From: Rhodospirillales bacterium
GTDB lineage: Bacteria > Pseudomonadota > Alphaproteobacteria > Rhodospirillales > Casp-alpha2
Assembly: GCA_021775095.1 (NCBI GenBank)
Contig: JAJFII010000055.1
Coordinates: 124,001-188,000, forward strand
Length of the DNA stretch: 64,000 nucleotides
Direction of reading: 5' to 3'
Below the pieces are notes generated by a model. It saw only the letters and a list, made by a program, of their open reading frames with translations, was not told the origin of the DNA and made no database searches. Below, piece by piece: positions 35,961 to 45,455 of this stretch (position 1 is the first letter of the stretch; each line of letters begins with the position of its first letter). The translations under genes and the position numbers were made by a program.

Positions 35961-36620
35961 TTGACCTTAACCAGGCCAACGGACACAGCCCGCGCATCAC
36001 AAACAAAGAAAAGAACGCGGATACAAAAGGAAAAAGAGCAGCACATTCTGAATTCCGGACTCAAGGTTTTTTCCATCTACGGGTTTCGCGGCACTACCGT
36101 TGACCAGATTGCCGACAAAGCCGGCATGTCAAAACCCAACCTCTTATATTATTACCGGCGCAAACATGACCTCTATTTGGCGGTCCTCAACCGAACCCTG
36201 GACATGTGGTTGGATCCGCTTGAGGAAATTAAGGTAAACGGTGATCCTGAAACCGAGATCGGCCGGTACATTTCGCGCAAAATCGAATATTCCCGGCTTT
36301 ATCCGGAGGCATCGCGGTTATTTATCGGTGAAATTTTACAAGGCGCTCCGGTCCTTAAACCGGTGCTCGAGACCCGGGTGCGCGAACTGGTCGAAGCAAA
36401 AGCCAAGGTCATTAAAGCCTGGATCAAACAGGGCCGGCTGTCGAAGGTTGACCCCTATCATTTGATTTTCATGATTTGGGCGGCGACCCAACATTATGCG
36501 GATTTTGAAACCCAGATCCGGGCGGTTTTACCGGGCACCGCAAAACCCGACAAGATTTTTGCCGACGCCAATACCTATGTTAAATCCGTATTGTTAAATG
36601 GCATCCTGCCGCGCTCTTAG
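35961..36620 (+). CDS. rutR: RutR-like TetR-family regulator 2
   Basis: A protein of 219 residues from TTG 35961. Helix-turn-helix: GFRGTTVDQIADKAGMSKPN, then LLYYYRRKHDLYLAVLNRTLD. EYSRLYPEASRLFIGEILQGA and HLIFMIWAATQHYADFETQI align closely with E. coli RutR as I remember it. It is the better RutR candidate of the two. Convergent with the DMT transporter. Confidence 0.88.
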   Translation: MTLTRPTDTARASQTKKRTRIQKEKEQHILNSGLKVFSIYGFRGTTVDQIADKAGMSKPNLLYYYRRKHDLYLAVLNRTLDMWLDPLEEIKVNGDPETEIGRYISRKIEYSRLYPEASRLFIGEILQGAPVLKPVLETRVRELVEAKAKVIKAWIKQGRLSKVDPYHLIFMIWAATQHYADFETQIRAVLPGTAKPDKIFADANTYVKSVLLNGILPRS

Positions 36621-36646
36621 GTCCAGGGTATTATCCCGGAAATGCT

Positions 36647-37540
36647 TTAACTCGACCGCTGCAACAAATACATCGCGACAATGGTCACGGCGATTCCAGC
36701 CAGGACGGAAAGGCCGGGCGTCGTGCCGCCGACGGCAGCAAAGGCAACGACAAAACCGGGAATCAGATAGGTATAGGCCATGGTTTTGGCCGGCGGCAAC
36801 CGGATGCTGGAATATTTGGCCAAATAAAAGGTCAATGCCGTATTAAATAACGCCAGATAGGCGATTCCCCAATAAACCGACGCGTCCACCGACGGCCAGT
36901 CCGTTGCGGCAATTTTTGTGCCGCCGGCGAGTGCCAGCATAACACTGCCACAGACCAGAACCCAAAATGTTATGGCCAGGGTGCTTTCGCCGCGGTGTAA
37001 TTTTTTTATGAGCGGTGAATAAGCGGCAAAAGACAATGTTCCCAAGGCAAACAAGGCTTCACCCCGACCCAGATCAAAGGCCAGAAGCCGCGCCAAAGAC
37101 CCGTCAAACAAAACCCATATGGCTCCCAGACTGCCGATCATCAGGGCCAGGATCTGCCGGCCGGAAACCCGGATCCCCATGAGAGCAAAACCGATCAATC
37201 CGCTGGTCAGGGGAAGCAAGGTAAAAATCGAGCCGGTTTTTACCGGTGTTGTCAGTTGCAAAGCTTCGAACATCAGAACAAAAAACAAGACAATGGACAG
37301 GCTGATCACCGAATAACGCAGCAAATCGCGCCAAGAAGGCAGGCTGATTTTTTCCCGTGCCGCATAAACCACAAAAAACACCGCCGTTGCCAAGACAAAC
37401 CGCGCAAAGGTCAGGGCAACGGGATCGACGTGATCGGTTATCGCTTTGCCGACGGGAAACGATGTGGAGACCAGGAAGGCGTATAAAAGCATGGCAGCAT
37501 GTGGGCGCGCCACGGAAGTTTCCTGTTCGTCACCTGTCAC
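36647..37540 (-). CDS. EamA/DMT-family transporter
   Basis: A protein of 297 residues with ten hydrophobic helices arranged as two EamA repeats (VGKAITDHVDPVALTFARFV and later YSSIRLPPAKTMAYTYLIPGF). It begins at GTG 37540. Probably an inner-membrane exporter. It lies between rutR and preA, so it may export a pyrimidine-derived amino acid, though this is inference. Confidence 0.88.
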   Translation of the reverse strand: MTGDEQETSVARPHAAMLLYAFLVSTSFPVGKAITDHVDPVALTFARFVLATAVFFVVYAAREKISLPSWRDLLRYSVISLSIVLFFVLMFEALQLTTPVKTGSIFTLLPLTSGLIGFALMGIRVSGRQILALMIGSLGAIWVLFDGSLARLLAFDLGRGEALFALGTLSFAAYSPLIKKLHRGESTLAITFWVLVCGSVMLALAGGTKIAATDWPSVDASVYWGIAYLALFNTALTFYLAKYSSIRLPPAKTMAYTYLIPGFVVAFAAVGGTTPGLSVLAGIAVTIVAMYLLQRSS

Positions 37541-37587
37541 GCCAAGCCCCTGTTATCGCCGGGCCCTTTTTCCGCGACCGAACACAT

Positions 37588-38892
37588 TTATTCGACCGGT
37601 ACGGCCTGCGGATTGTTGGGATGGGTTGTCCAGTTTGCATAGGTGCCACTGATCGGCAACTTGGTCCTGGGGTCAACGCCCGCCGTCATCTGCTCGAGGG
37701 TAATACAGCCTTCAACCGGACAGGTGATCGCACATAGATTACAGCCGACGCATTCGTCGTCCATAACCTCGAAGCGCCGTTCGCCATTGACCGTATGGGT
37801 GATCGCCTGGTGGGACGTATCCTCGCAGGCAATATGGCAGCGCCCACATTTGATACAGAGGTCCTGGTTGATTTTTGCTTTCACCACATAATTGAGATTG
37901 AGGTGCTGCCAGTCACTGATGTTGGGCACCGCCGCGCCGACAAACTGGTCGATCCGCTCGTAGCCCTTGTCGTCCATCCAGGTTTTCATGCCGTCGACAA
38001 GCTCTTCGACGATCTTAAACCCATAGACCATGGCCGCCGTGCAGACCTGAACATTACCGGCACCCAAAGTCATGAACTCGACCGCATCGCGCCACTGGCT
38101 AATGCCGCCGATGCCGGATATGGGCAGCCCGTGGGTTTCCGGGTCGCGGGCAATTTCGGCCACCATATTCATGGCGATGGGTTTCACCGCCGGACCGCAA
38201 TACCCGCCGTGCGAACCCTTGCCATCGGTTGTCGGCATGGGCGCCATCTGATCAAGATCCACACCAACGATCGAGTTGATGGTATTGATTAACGACACCG
38301 CATCGGCGGCACCCGCCTTCGCCGCCCGCGCCGGAAACCGCACATCGGTAATGTTGGGGGTCAATTTTACGATCACCGGCATGCGGGTGTGTTTTTTGCA
38401 CCAGCGTGCGACCATTTCAATATATTCCGGGACCTGACCAACCGCCGACCCCATGCCCCGCTCAGACATCCCGTGCGGACAGCCGAAATTGAGTTCGACC
38501 CCGTCGGCACCGGTCGCTTCAACCAGCGGCAAAATACCCTGCCAGGAGGCCTCGTCACAGGGCACCATCAAGGAAACAACAACGGCACGGTCCGGCCAGG
38601 CTTGTTTGACGGCTTTAATTTCCTGCAGGTTGATGCCCAGGGGTCGATCGGAAATTAGCTCGATATTATTAAACCCGGCGAGGCTGCGGTCGCTGCCATG
38701 GATTGCGCCATAGCGAGGACCGTTTATATTCACCACATGGGGATCAAGGCCTAAGGTTTTCCAGACGACGCCGCCCCAACCGGCCTTAAAGGCCCGCGTG
38801 ACATTAACTTCCCGGTCGGTCGGTGGCGCCGATGCCAGCCAAAACGGGTTGGGCGATTTAATGCCGAGAAAATCTGCGCGTAAATCAGCCAT
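37588..38892 (-). CDS. preA: NAD-dependent dihydropyrimidine dehydrogenase subunit PreA
   Basis: A protein of 434 residues, started at ATG 38892 after AAGGAG; the longer frame begins 24 codons earlier with no family match. An FMN-binding barrel (about 1-310) carries LNFGCPHGMSERGMGSAVGQ and KLTPNITDVRFPAR. Two 4Fe-4S clusters follow (CIKCGRCHIAC and CVGCNLCAITCPVEGC). With PreT it reduces uracil and thymine to the dihydropyrimidines. Located 4 nt after the preT stop codon. Confidence 0.95.
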   Translation of the reverse strand: MADLRADFLGIKSPNPFWLASAPPTDREVNVTRAFKAGWGGVVWKTLGLDPHVVNINGPRYGAIHGSDRSLAGFNNIELISDRPLGINLQEIKAVKQAWPDRAVVVSLMVPCDEASWQGILPLVEATGADGVELNFGCPHGMSERGMGSAVGQVPEYIEMVARWCKKHTRMPVIVKLTPNITDVRFPARAAKAGAADAVSLINTINSIVGVDLDQMAPMPTTDGKGSHGGYCGPAVKPIAMNMVAEIARDPETHGLPISGIGGISQWRDAVEFMTLGAGNVQVCTAAMVYGFKIVEELVDGMKTWMDDKGYERIDQFVGAAVPNISDWQHLNLNYVVKAKINQDLCIKCGRCHIACEDTSHQAITHTVNGERRFEVMDDECVGCNLCAITCPVEGCITLEQMTAGVDPRTKLPISGTYANWTTHPNNPQAVPVE

Positions 38893-38896
38893 AATC

Positions 38897-40279
38897 TCAA
38901 GCTCCTTGCTGCAAAAAAGTATCAATGGAACGGGCGGCAACTTTGCCGTCTTCAACCGCGGCAACGGTCAGGTCTTCGCCGTTGACGACGCAGTCACCAC
39001 CGGCCCAGACGTCGGCCAGCGAGGTCCGACGCTCCGGGTCAACGGAAATACGTCCGCCCTCCAGGGCAACGGCAGATGCGCCGCCGGTAAGCGGTTCACT
39101 TACGAGTTTCTGGCCAATCGCTTTAAACACAACATCGGCCGGCAGAGAAAAAGTATCTTTGGTTACCACTAAGCGGCCGTCATTGTCCAAACGGGTGCGG
39201 GCGAAGGTCATGCCGGTCAGTTTGCCGTCGGTCATCTGCAGATCCTGGGGTGCCGCCCAGGTTCTGATATTGACCCCGCGGGTCTGCGCCAACTCCTGCT
39301 CATAGGTACTGGCGTTCATCTGTTGCTGGCCCCGGCGGTATACCATGGTCACTTCCTCGGCCCCCAACAGTTTCGATTGCACGGCAATATCAACCGCCGT
39401 CATACCGCCTCCGATCACCAAAACCCGTTGCCCAACCTTTAGCTGTCGGCGGTCTTCGGCTTGGCGCAGCTCGGCAATATAGTCAACCGCATCTTCGACG
39501 CCGTCGGCATCCTCGCCCGCCAGGCCAAGCGCATTCACCCCGCCCATGCCAATCGCCAGGAACACCGCGTCGTATTTGGCGCGCACGTCATCCAGGGTAA
39601 AATCCTGACCCAGCCGTTGCCCGGTCTGGATCTCTATGCCGCCGATATCGAGGATATAGTCGACTTCGCGCTGGGCAAAATTATCGACGGTTTTGTAGGT
39701 GGCAATACCGTATTCATTGAGGCCGCCGGGTTTTTCCCGGGCTTCAAGAATTGTGACATTATGGCCCCGGCGGGCCAACCCGTGGGCGCACGACAGACCG
39801 GCCGGACCGCCGCCAATGACGGCGACGGTTTTGCCGCTATCGTCAGGCCGCTCAAATACTTTTTTGCCACTCGCCATCAGGTGGTCCGTGGCGTATCTTT
39901 GCAAACGGCCGATCTGCACCGGCTCACCTTCCTTGTCGTTACGCACACAGACCTGTTCGCACAGGGTTTCCGTCGGACAGACCCGGGCACACATACCGCC
40001 CATGATGTTTTCATGGAGAATGGTGGCTGCCGCGCCAGTGGTATTTCCGGTTGAAATCTGGCGAATAAACAAGGCGACGTCGATGCCGGTTGGACAGGCC
40101 TGCATGCAGGGGGCATCGTAACAGAAATAACATCGGTCGGCTTCGACCGATGCCTGGAAGGGGGTCAACAGGGGGTGCAGATCGGCAAAATTATCGCTCT
40201 CCTGCTGCGCCGAAATGCGACCCGACGCAATATTGGGGGTGATGCTGGCGGTGTCGCCACCGTCTGAATTGATGCCCAT
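38897..40279 (-). CDS. preT: NAD-dependent dihydropyrimidine dehydrogenase subunit PreT
   Basis: About 460 residues. Cys-rich N-terminus with CYFCYDAPCMQACPTGIDVA and CARVCPTETLC for 4Fe-4S clusters, an FAD motif AVIGGGPAGLSCAHGL and an NAD(P)H motif LVIGGGMTAVDIAV. It is the electron-entry subunit paired with PreA. I prefer ATG 40279 because GGGAG precedes it, but ATG 40294 is also in frame. Confidence 0.94.
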   Translation of the reverse strand: MGINSDGGDTASITPNIASGRISAQQESDNFADLHPLLTPFQASVEADRCYFCYDAPCMQACPTGIDVALFIRQISTGNTTGAAATILHENIMGGMCARVCPTETLCEQVCVRNDKEGEPVQIGRLQRYATDHLMASGKKVFERPDDSGKTVAVIGGGPAGLSCAHGLARRGHNVTILEAREKPGGLNEYGIATYKTVDNFAQREVDYILDIGGIEIQTGQRLGQDFTLDDVRAKYDAVFLAIGMGGVNALGLAGEDADGVEDAVDYIAELRQAEDRRQLKVGQRVLVIGGGMTAVDIAVQSKLLGAEEVTMVYRRGQQQMNASTYEQELAQTRGVNIRTWAAPQDLQMTDGKLTGMTFARTRLDNDGRLVVTKDTFSLPADVVFKAIGQKLVSEPLTGGASAVALEGGRISVDPERRTSLADVWAGGDCVVNGEDLTVAAVEDGKVAARSIDTFLQQGA

Positions 40280-40558
40280 CTCAAAATCTCCCATTAGCCG
40301 TGATCATTTTTTTATTTATCATTTGGACAAATTTTTTATGAAATGTCAATTGCTATTGAGGGAATTCTGACGACGAAATATTAACTGATACCCGAAGCGC
40401 TCGAGGTTAAGAAGCGACCCGAACATTTCGCATCTTCGCGTATTGTTCAAAAAAAACCACATAAATATACACGTTAATATTGTTTTTTCTGATACAATAT
40501 CAATTATAATTGCAATCTGATCTATATATCGAATTATTTATTTCCGGGAGGTGTGGCA

Positions 40559-40705
40559 ATGGATAGGCGTAAATTTATCTCGGGTTCACTCGCAGCCCTG
40601 GCGGCCGGTGTTGGACCAAGGGCGCTGAACGCCTATGAATATCTGTCCCAGTTGGACGGTGGCGGCATGCGGTTCGTTGCCAGTGTTCAATTAACCGAAA
40701 TTTAG
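40559..40705 (+). pseudogene. Truncated Tat-signal ORF
   Basis: A strong GGGAGG site precedes an ATG that encodes a 48-residue peptide starting MDRRKFISGSLAALAAGVGP. This is a clean twin-arginine signal (RRKFI) with a short hydrophobic core. The frame stops at TAG (40703-40705) soon after the cleavage region, and the expected mature exported protein is absent. It is the remaining 5' end of an exported-protein gene, or less likely a very small Tat peptide. Confidence 0.55.
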
Positions 40706-41122
40706 TGAACGTAACCTGCCCACAAGGAACTGTCTTAGTTTTACAAACCGGTCCGTTCCTTATATCGCGAGGACGGACGATGAAACAAATTATCATTGAC
40801 CAACGCGGGCAGCGTCATAAACAAGACTATAATGACTGCGGTTAGCGGGGTCATCGATCAAGGGGCAGCCTTGATAGGACTGCGACGGCGATGGAAGGAC
40901 CTTTGGCCTGCATCCAGGGCCCGTGCACTATAGTAACAGAGTCCCATAACATTAATCGGTTTTGACAATTTCTCGGGCCGGAAATCGTGGTCCCAAGCGT
41001 TGATTCAAAATGAGCAGTACCTTCCGCCCTGATCATGGATCACATCGATATTTACCATAAAATCGACGCCCCCTCAAATTTCCCAAGGGTAATTTTAAAC
41101 AACGCAATGAGACACTCCATCG
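40706..41122. other. Gene-poor spacer, probably remnant DNA
   Basis: The stretch of 417 nt between the Tat-leader fragment and the LysR gene holds only short ORFs. One, at about 40780, opens MKQIIIDQRGQRHKQDYND and stops after 21 residues. I see no transposase motif, hairpin terminator or RNA gene. Composition is lower in GC than the metabolic regions. Confidence 0.4.
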
Positions 41123-41992
41123 TTAGACAGGGTCGCCTTCGCACAGTGAAGATTTGAAATTTTTTGCGGTGATACGACGCAACCCTGCTAAGGCGGATGT
41201 GAGCTGCGGGGTGTCATGTGCGGAAGCACGGACAAGAAATACAGGCAGTGAAAAGGTTGGTGCCTTCTTGTCTTCTCGCAGACGTCCCGAATTCAGATGC
41301 TGTGATACAAGCCGTCTTGGGAAATACCCGGATCCCCCTTTGTCAAAAATATAGCCAATTCCATGCGCTCCGAGAACCAGATTTAGACGCGGGCTCGACC
41401 AGTCAGGAAATCTTACGTTGTGCCAATTTCTAAATTCTGCGCCCCAATCGACAAAGACATACTCGTCGTTTTCGGTGTTAATCGGATTAGCAACCAGAAT
41501 CAGTTCTTCGTTAAACAAAGGCTCAACAATTAAGCCCGGACGGGTTTCTGGCGTGTATAACAATCCAAAATCCAACATGCCTTCGGCCAATCGCATGGTA
41601 AGTCGATCCGGCTGCCCATATTCTGCACGAATTGCCGTTTGAGGTTGTTCGTCTCTCATCCAAGCAAGCCAATCAACTAACAGGTGATCCCAAAGGCTTG
41701 CCTGGCCGCCAACAGAAATAAACGAGGAAAAACCACTTGGAACAGCCAGGTTTTGGCAGGCTTGTTGCCAAATTTGCGTGAGGGAGAGAGAATATCTATA
41801 AAATTCTTTTCCCGCAGGGGTTAATGTTGCACCTGACCGATTGCGGACAAACAGTTGCCGCCCCAACAAATCCTCAAGCGTGCGAATTCTCGCACTGATC
41901 GTCGATTGCGTTAAATTAAGGCGCTTCGCAGAATTGACAAAACTCCCGGAGCTAACGATGTCGATGAATGTTCGGGCTAGATTTATGTCCAT
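41123..41992 (-). CDS. LysR-family transcriptional regulator
   Basis: A protein of 289 residues. Helix-turn-helix at residues 1-60 (MDINLARTFIDIVSSGSFVN, then LNLTQSTISARIRTLEDLLG). The effector domain reads GGQASLWDHLLVDWLAWMRD and EGMLDFGLLYTPETRPGL. A CAATAT-N5-ATATTG palindrome lies 62 nt upstream of the start, a typical LysR site. No obvious divergent target is close; the SulP gene starts about 400 nt away. The local target may have been lost. Confidence 0.9.
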   Translation of the reverse strand: MDINLARTFIDIVSSGSFVNSAKRLNLTQSTISARIRTLEDLLGRQLFVRNRSGATLTPAGKEFYRYSLSLTQIWQQACQNLAVPSGFSSFISVGGQASLWDHLLVDWLAWMRDEQPQTAIRAEYGQPDRLTMRLAEGMLDFGLLYTPETRPGLIVEPLFNEELILVANPINTENDEYVFVDWGAEFRNWHNVRFPDWSSPRLNLVLGAHGIGYIFDKGGSGYFPRRLVSQHLNSGRLREDKKAPTFSLPVFLVRASAHDTPQLTSALAGLRRITAKNFKSSLCEGDPV

Positions 41993-42053
41993 ATGGTTTA
42001 TCCAATTGTTCCAAATTGTCGGTTTATTAATAAGGGGTTTTTTGAAATAAGTG

Positions 42054-42070
42054 CAATATTATCGATATTG
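42054..42070. promoter_or_regulatory. LysR-type palindrome
   Basis: CAATAT-TATCG-ATATTG is a 17-bp dyad of the T-N11-A class, 62 nt upstream of the LysR start. Confidence 0.5.
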
Positions 42071-42398
42071 AACTGCAATAACATTCGTTTGTGTAATTTT
42101 AATTCAAACGACATACTCATTTTTAAGTGAATTACCTGTTTTTACTCACCGGCATATCGGCCCATCTGTTCCCGCAACTGCCTAGGCGTTCAACAAACAG
42201 ATATTTGGGAGTTTCATTGCTCCCTCATAGAACGGTTGATTTATCCTGTTGAGAGAAATTGGTTATCACTTGAGGCCGCCTTTCTGGGAGGGGGGCGGCC
42301 TCATTGCTGTCCGTTTGAATATTACCCGGAATACTGGCTTTTGAATGGCGGGAGAAACGGGTGGGTCCTGACCCTAGATCCATAAAGCGAGCAACTGC
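42071..42398. other. Long spacer with hairpin and palindromic repeat
   Basis: No protein-like frame is visible. It includes a GAGGCCGCC/GGCGGCCTC stem (42272-42302) without a U-tract, which may end a lost transcript, and a GGGTCCTGACCC repeat near 42362 just before the SulP gene. Confidence 0.4.
42362..42373. repeat. GGGTCAGGACCC-type palindromic repeat, copy 2 (inverted)
   Basis: GGGTCCTGACCC followed by TAG. It is the reverse complement of the copies near 7486 and 43797, and lies 26 nt before the SulP start. Confidence 0.4.
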
Positions 42399-43646
42399 GT
42401 GAGACAACCGAAGATATTGACGACATTACAGAGCTACTCCTGGCCTCTTTTTCTTGCCGATTTATTGGCGGGAACAACCGTCGCTATGGTTGCTTTGCCT
42501 TTAAGCCTGGCCATCGCCATCGCGTCCGGTGCAAGTCCGGCGCAAGGCCTCGTGACGGCAATCGTTGGTGGGTTTTTTATTTCGCTTTTGGGCGGCAGCC
42601 GGGTTCAAATTGGCGGACCAACCGGCGCTTTTATCGTTGTCGTCTTTGGTGTAATTGGGGATTTTGGTTACGACGGATTAATTATCGCTACTTTTATGGC
42701 AGGCTTAATTCTTTTGGTCGCCGGATATTTCCGGTTGGGCATATTGGTTTCTTATGTTCCTGAGGCTGTTGTAAATGGATTTACAATCGGAATCGCCATA
42801 CTTATAGCGACAAGCCAGCTTAAAGATTTTATGGGACTTACTTTCGATACAACTCCTGCCGATTTTCTTGCCACTCTGCACGCTCTTTGGAGCTCATTTG
42901 ATACATTGAATATTGCAGCCCTGACAATTGCGCTGGTGACAATGATTTTAATTATCTTCCTGCGATGGATCGCGCCAAAACTTCCCGGACTCATTATCGC
43001 GATATTAATCGGCTCGGGGCTGGTGATTGTGACGGGTTTTACGGTCGACACAATTGCCTCGCGTTTTGGCGAGCTTCCCAATCAAATACCCGTACCATCG
43101 CTGCCCGACATTACGGTCGGTCGAATTTTGCAATTGTTGCCATCGGCAATTGTTATTGCTTTCCTGGCCGGTATCGAGTCGCTTTTATCAGCCGTCGTCG
43201 CTGATAGGATGATCGAAGGTCATCATCGACCAAACGCTGAATTAACGGCTCAGGGGTTTGCTAATATCGCCTCCGCCCTGTTTGCGGGTATGCCTGTAAC
43301 AGGGGCAATTGCCAGAACGGCGACCAATGTGCGGGCCGGCGGCAAGACGCCTGTTGCCGGAATAGTTCATGCCATGGTTATTTTGCTTATCCTGATAATC
43401 GCAGCGCCTTTGGTTGGTTATTTGGCAATGCCTGCATTATCGGCGTTGCTCATTTTGACAGCTTGGAACATGAGTGAACCCGCCAAATGGCGGTCCTATT
43501 TGTCGGCCCCGGTGGCTGAGCGAATGTTGCTTTTGATCACTTTGGTATTAACCGTTGCTGTTGATTTATCGGTTGCCATTGGCGTCGGCACGTCTGTTGG
43601 CCTCGCCCTACGCCTTAGGTCTGGCAGGGTTCCCATCGCAGAATAA
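42399..43646 (+). CDS. SulP-family anion transporter lacking a STAS domain
   Basis: A protein of 415 residues from GTG 42399. The transmembrane core is complete, with LADLLAGTTVAMVALPLSLA, GGSRVQIGGPTGAFIVVVFG and GIESLLSAVVADRMIEGHHR. It ends just after the last helix at LRLRSGRVPIAE, where most SulP proteins (about 550 residues) continue into a cytoplasmic STAS domain. Such short forms do exist. It would move sulfate, bicarbonate or dicarboxylate. Palindromic repeats flank it on both sides and the GC content is lower than that of the surrounding genes. Confidence 0.9.
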   Translation: MRQPKILTTLQSYSWPLFLADLLAGTTVAMVALPLSLAIAIASGASPAQGLVTAIVGGFFISLLGGSRVQIGGPTGAFIVVVFGVIGDFGYDGLIIATFMAGLILLVAGYFRLGILVSYVPEAVVNGFTIGIAILIATSQLKDFMGLTFDTTPADFLATLHALWSSFDTLNIAALTIALVTMILIIFLRWIAPKLPGLIIAILIGSGLVIVTGFTVDTIASRFGELPNQIPVPSLPDITVGRILQLLPSAIVIAFLAGIESLLSAVVADRMIEGHHRPNAELTAQGFANIASALFAGMPVTGAIARTATNVRAGGKTPVAGIVHAMVILLILIIAAPLVGYLAMPALSALLILTAWNMSEPAKWRSYLSAPVAERMLLLITLVLTVAVDLSVAIGVGTSVGLALRLRSGRVPIAE

Positions 43647-43796
43647 ATTGATTTTTCCCTATTGCCGACGCTAAATTCGCAAACCAAGTTCCGGTATGGA
43701 AATCCCCCATGAAGTAAAAGTTATATGGAAAACCAGGGCGACAGTGGCCTAACGCCAAAACAAAAACTTACCGCGGGCATACCCCAGGTAGCCTTG

Positions 43797-43808
43797 GGTC
43801 AGGACCCT
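43797..43808. repeat. GGGTCAGGACCC-type palindromic repeat, copy 3
   Basis: GGGTCAGGACCC followed by TAAG, in inverted orientation to the copy before the SulP gene. The two bracket about 1.4 kb containing sulP. Confidence 0.4.
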
Positions 43809-43897
43809 AAGCGTTTCCACTTCTATGACACTCCTCCCTCGATCGACTGGGTGGCCTTCGCACCGGGCCATGAGATATTTGCAAGGAACTCCAGGCT

Positions 43898-45247
43898 TCA
43901 GGTTTTCGGGTTTGACCGACGCATCGTAAAATAAAAAGTCGAGCCGCCATTGCTCGCCGGGTCCAGCCAGATGACACCACCGTGGTTTTCGACAATTCGC
44001 CGGCATTCGGAGAGACCGAGGCCGACTCCACTGACGGTCTCCGTATCGCCGACCCGTTGCATGTAGTCGAAGATTCTGTCATTGGCCCCATCGGGCACAC
44101 CAATGCCGTTATCGGCAACCGCAAAGGTAACGATCTCGTCCTGGCAGGTGGCATTGACATTGATCTCAAGGGCTTGCGCTGGGTCCTGGTATTTGATGGC
44201 ATTATCATAGAGGTTCTGAAAAAGCCGGGTGATTTGTGTTTTATTGCCCCAGACAACGGGCAGGTCCTGGACGGAAAGAGTGCCACCCAACCGTTTGATC
44301 TGAAACTGCAGATTTTTAATGGCGTCCCGGCTGCAGCAATTGGCATCAACCCGTGCAAACAGTTGTTGGTGGTTGGCGTTGGTCGCCTGATCCAGCAAGT
44401 CATCGATAATTTCGTTCATGCGCCAGGCGGCGTCGTTGGCCAAGCCCAGGTATTCTTGCGATTTCTCGGGGTCCATGGCTTTCGGGGATCGTTTTAAAAT
44501 ACCTAAAAAGCCGGTGATGCTGCTCAATGGTGCCTTGAGATCGTGGGCGACCGTACCGGTAAACCGTTCCAAATCGGCATTGGCCCGTCGCAGCCGGTAT
44601 TCGCTCGCTCCATAGACCGTCCATAGGAACCCCACCGCCCACAAAATTGCCGCCGCGAGGGCGACCAGAGCGGCCAGGGTATCGATCAGGGTAACCTGCG
44701 GCAGAACGCCGGTACCGTTTTCAAGGAACGGTCTGATCGCGGCACGCAACGCCATGAACCCGGCAAACAAGGCAAACAGGACGCCCAGCAGACGACAACC
44801 CGGTTTTAAATCCGGGCGTTTCTCGCGCAGCAAATCAACCGCCGAAAACGCGCCGATGACGGCAAACAACGCCGAGTTCACGGTAAACATGCCAACGGCA
44901 TTTGAATGAACCAAAATAAACCAGCCATTAAATACCACGGCGCAGCCCAGGCACAGGGTTTCCAAAAGTTTGCGGCGGGCAAAATACTGCAGGTGGCGCA
45001 TGGCCCGCGCCGACAGCAATACGCCAACGACAAAACACAGGGACGCGGTGTAAAGATAAAACCTGTTAGGCGGTGGGTTTGTCGCCAGGAACGCCAGAAC
45101 GGAGCCCAGGCTGCCGATCAGCAAAGCCAAGGCTAACTCCATTATGCCTTTGACTTTTTGACCGGTTGCCGTGAACAACAACAAAACCACGGACATGATC
45201 AATTCAACCGCCGTAAAGCTAACCAACAGGGTTGCGATATCAAACAT
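43898..45247 (-). CDS. Membrane sensor histidine kinase
   Basis: A protein of 449 residues. The N-terminal half has about seven hydrophobic helices and no periplasmic sensor domain. The kinase follows with the H-box FTGTVAHDLKAPLSSITGFL, N-box LYDNAIKYQD, G1 VADNGIGVPDGA and G2 GVGLGLSECRRIVENHGG. No response regulator lies beside it, so its partner is elsewhere. The signal may be membrane-related. Confidence 0.92.
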   Translation of the reverse strand: MFDIATLLVSFTAVELIMSVVLLLFTATGQKVKGIMELALALLIGSLGSVLAFLATNPPPNRFYLYTASLCFVVGVLLSARAMRHLQYFARRKLLETLCLGCAVVFNGWFILVHSNAVGMFTVNSALFAVIGAFSAVDLLREKRPDLKPGCRLLGVLFALFAGFMALRAAIRPFLENGTGVLPQVTLIDTLAALVALAAAILWAVGFLWTVYGASEYRLRRANADLERFTGTVAHDLKAPLSSITGFLGILKRSPKAMDPEKSQEYLGLANDAAWRMNEIIDDLLDQATNANHQQLFARVDANCCSRDAIKNLQFQIKRLGGTLSVQDLPVVWGNKTQITRLFQNLYDNAIKYQDPAQALEINVNATCQDEIVTFAVADNGIGVPDGANDRIFDYMQRVGDTETVSGVGLGLSECRRIVENHGGVIWLDPASNGGSTFYFTMRRSNPKT

Positions 45248-45455
45248 ATTGCCTCTTCACTGCAGACCATTGGGGGTTGAAAACAAATATATAAAAGCGC
45301 CAGATGGTTTCTATTGAAAACGTCTCAAGGACGGATTACCAGCGTCTTTTTTTGTCTTTAGTTGCCGTCCCCCCAGAGGCGGTCTGCCGGCAACGGCGGT
45401 GACTGCAATTTTTGGTAAAACGGATGCCGATTGTGCGAACATCTGCGGGCTCTGT

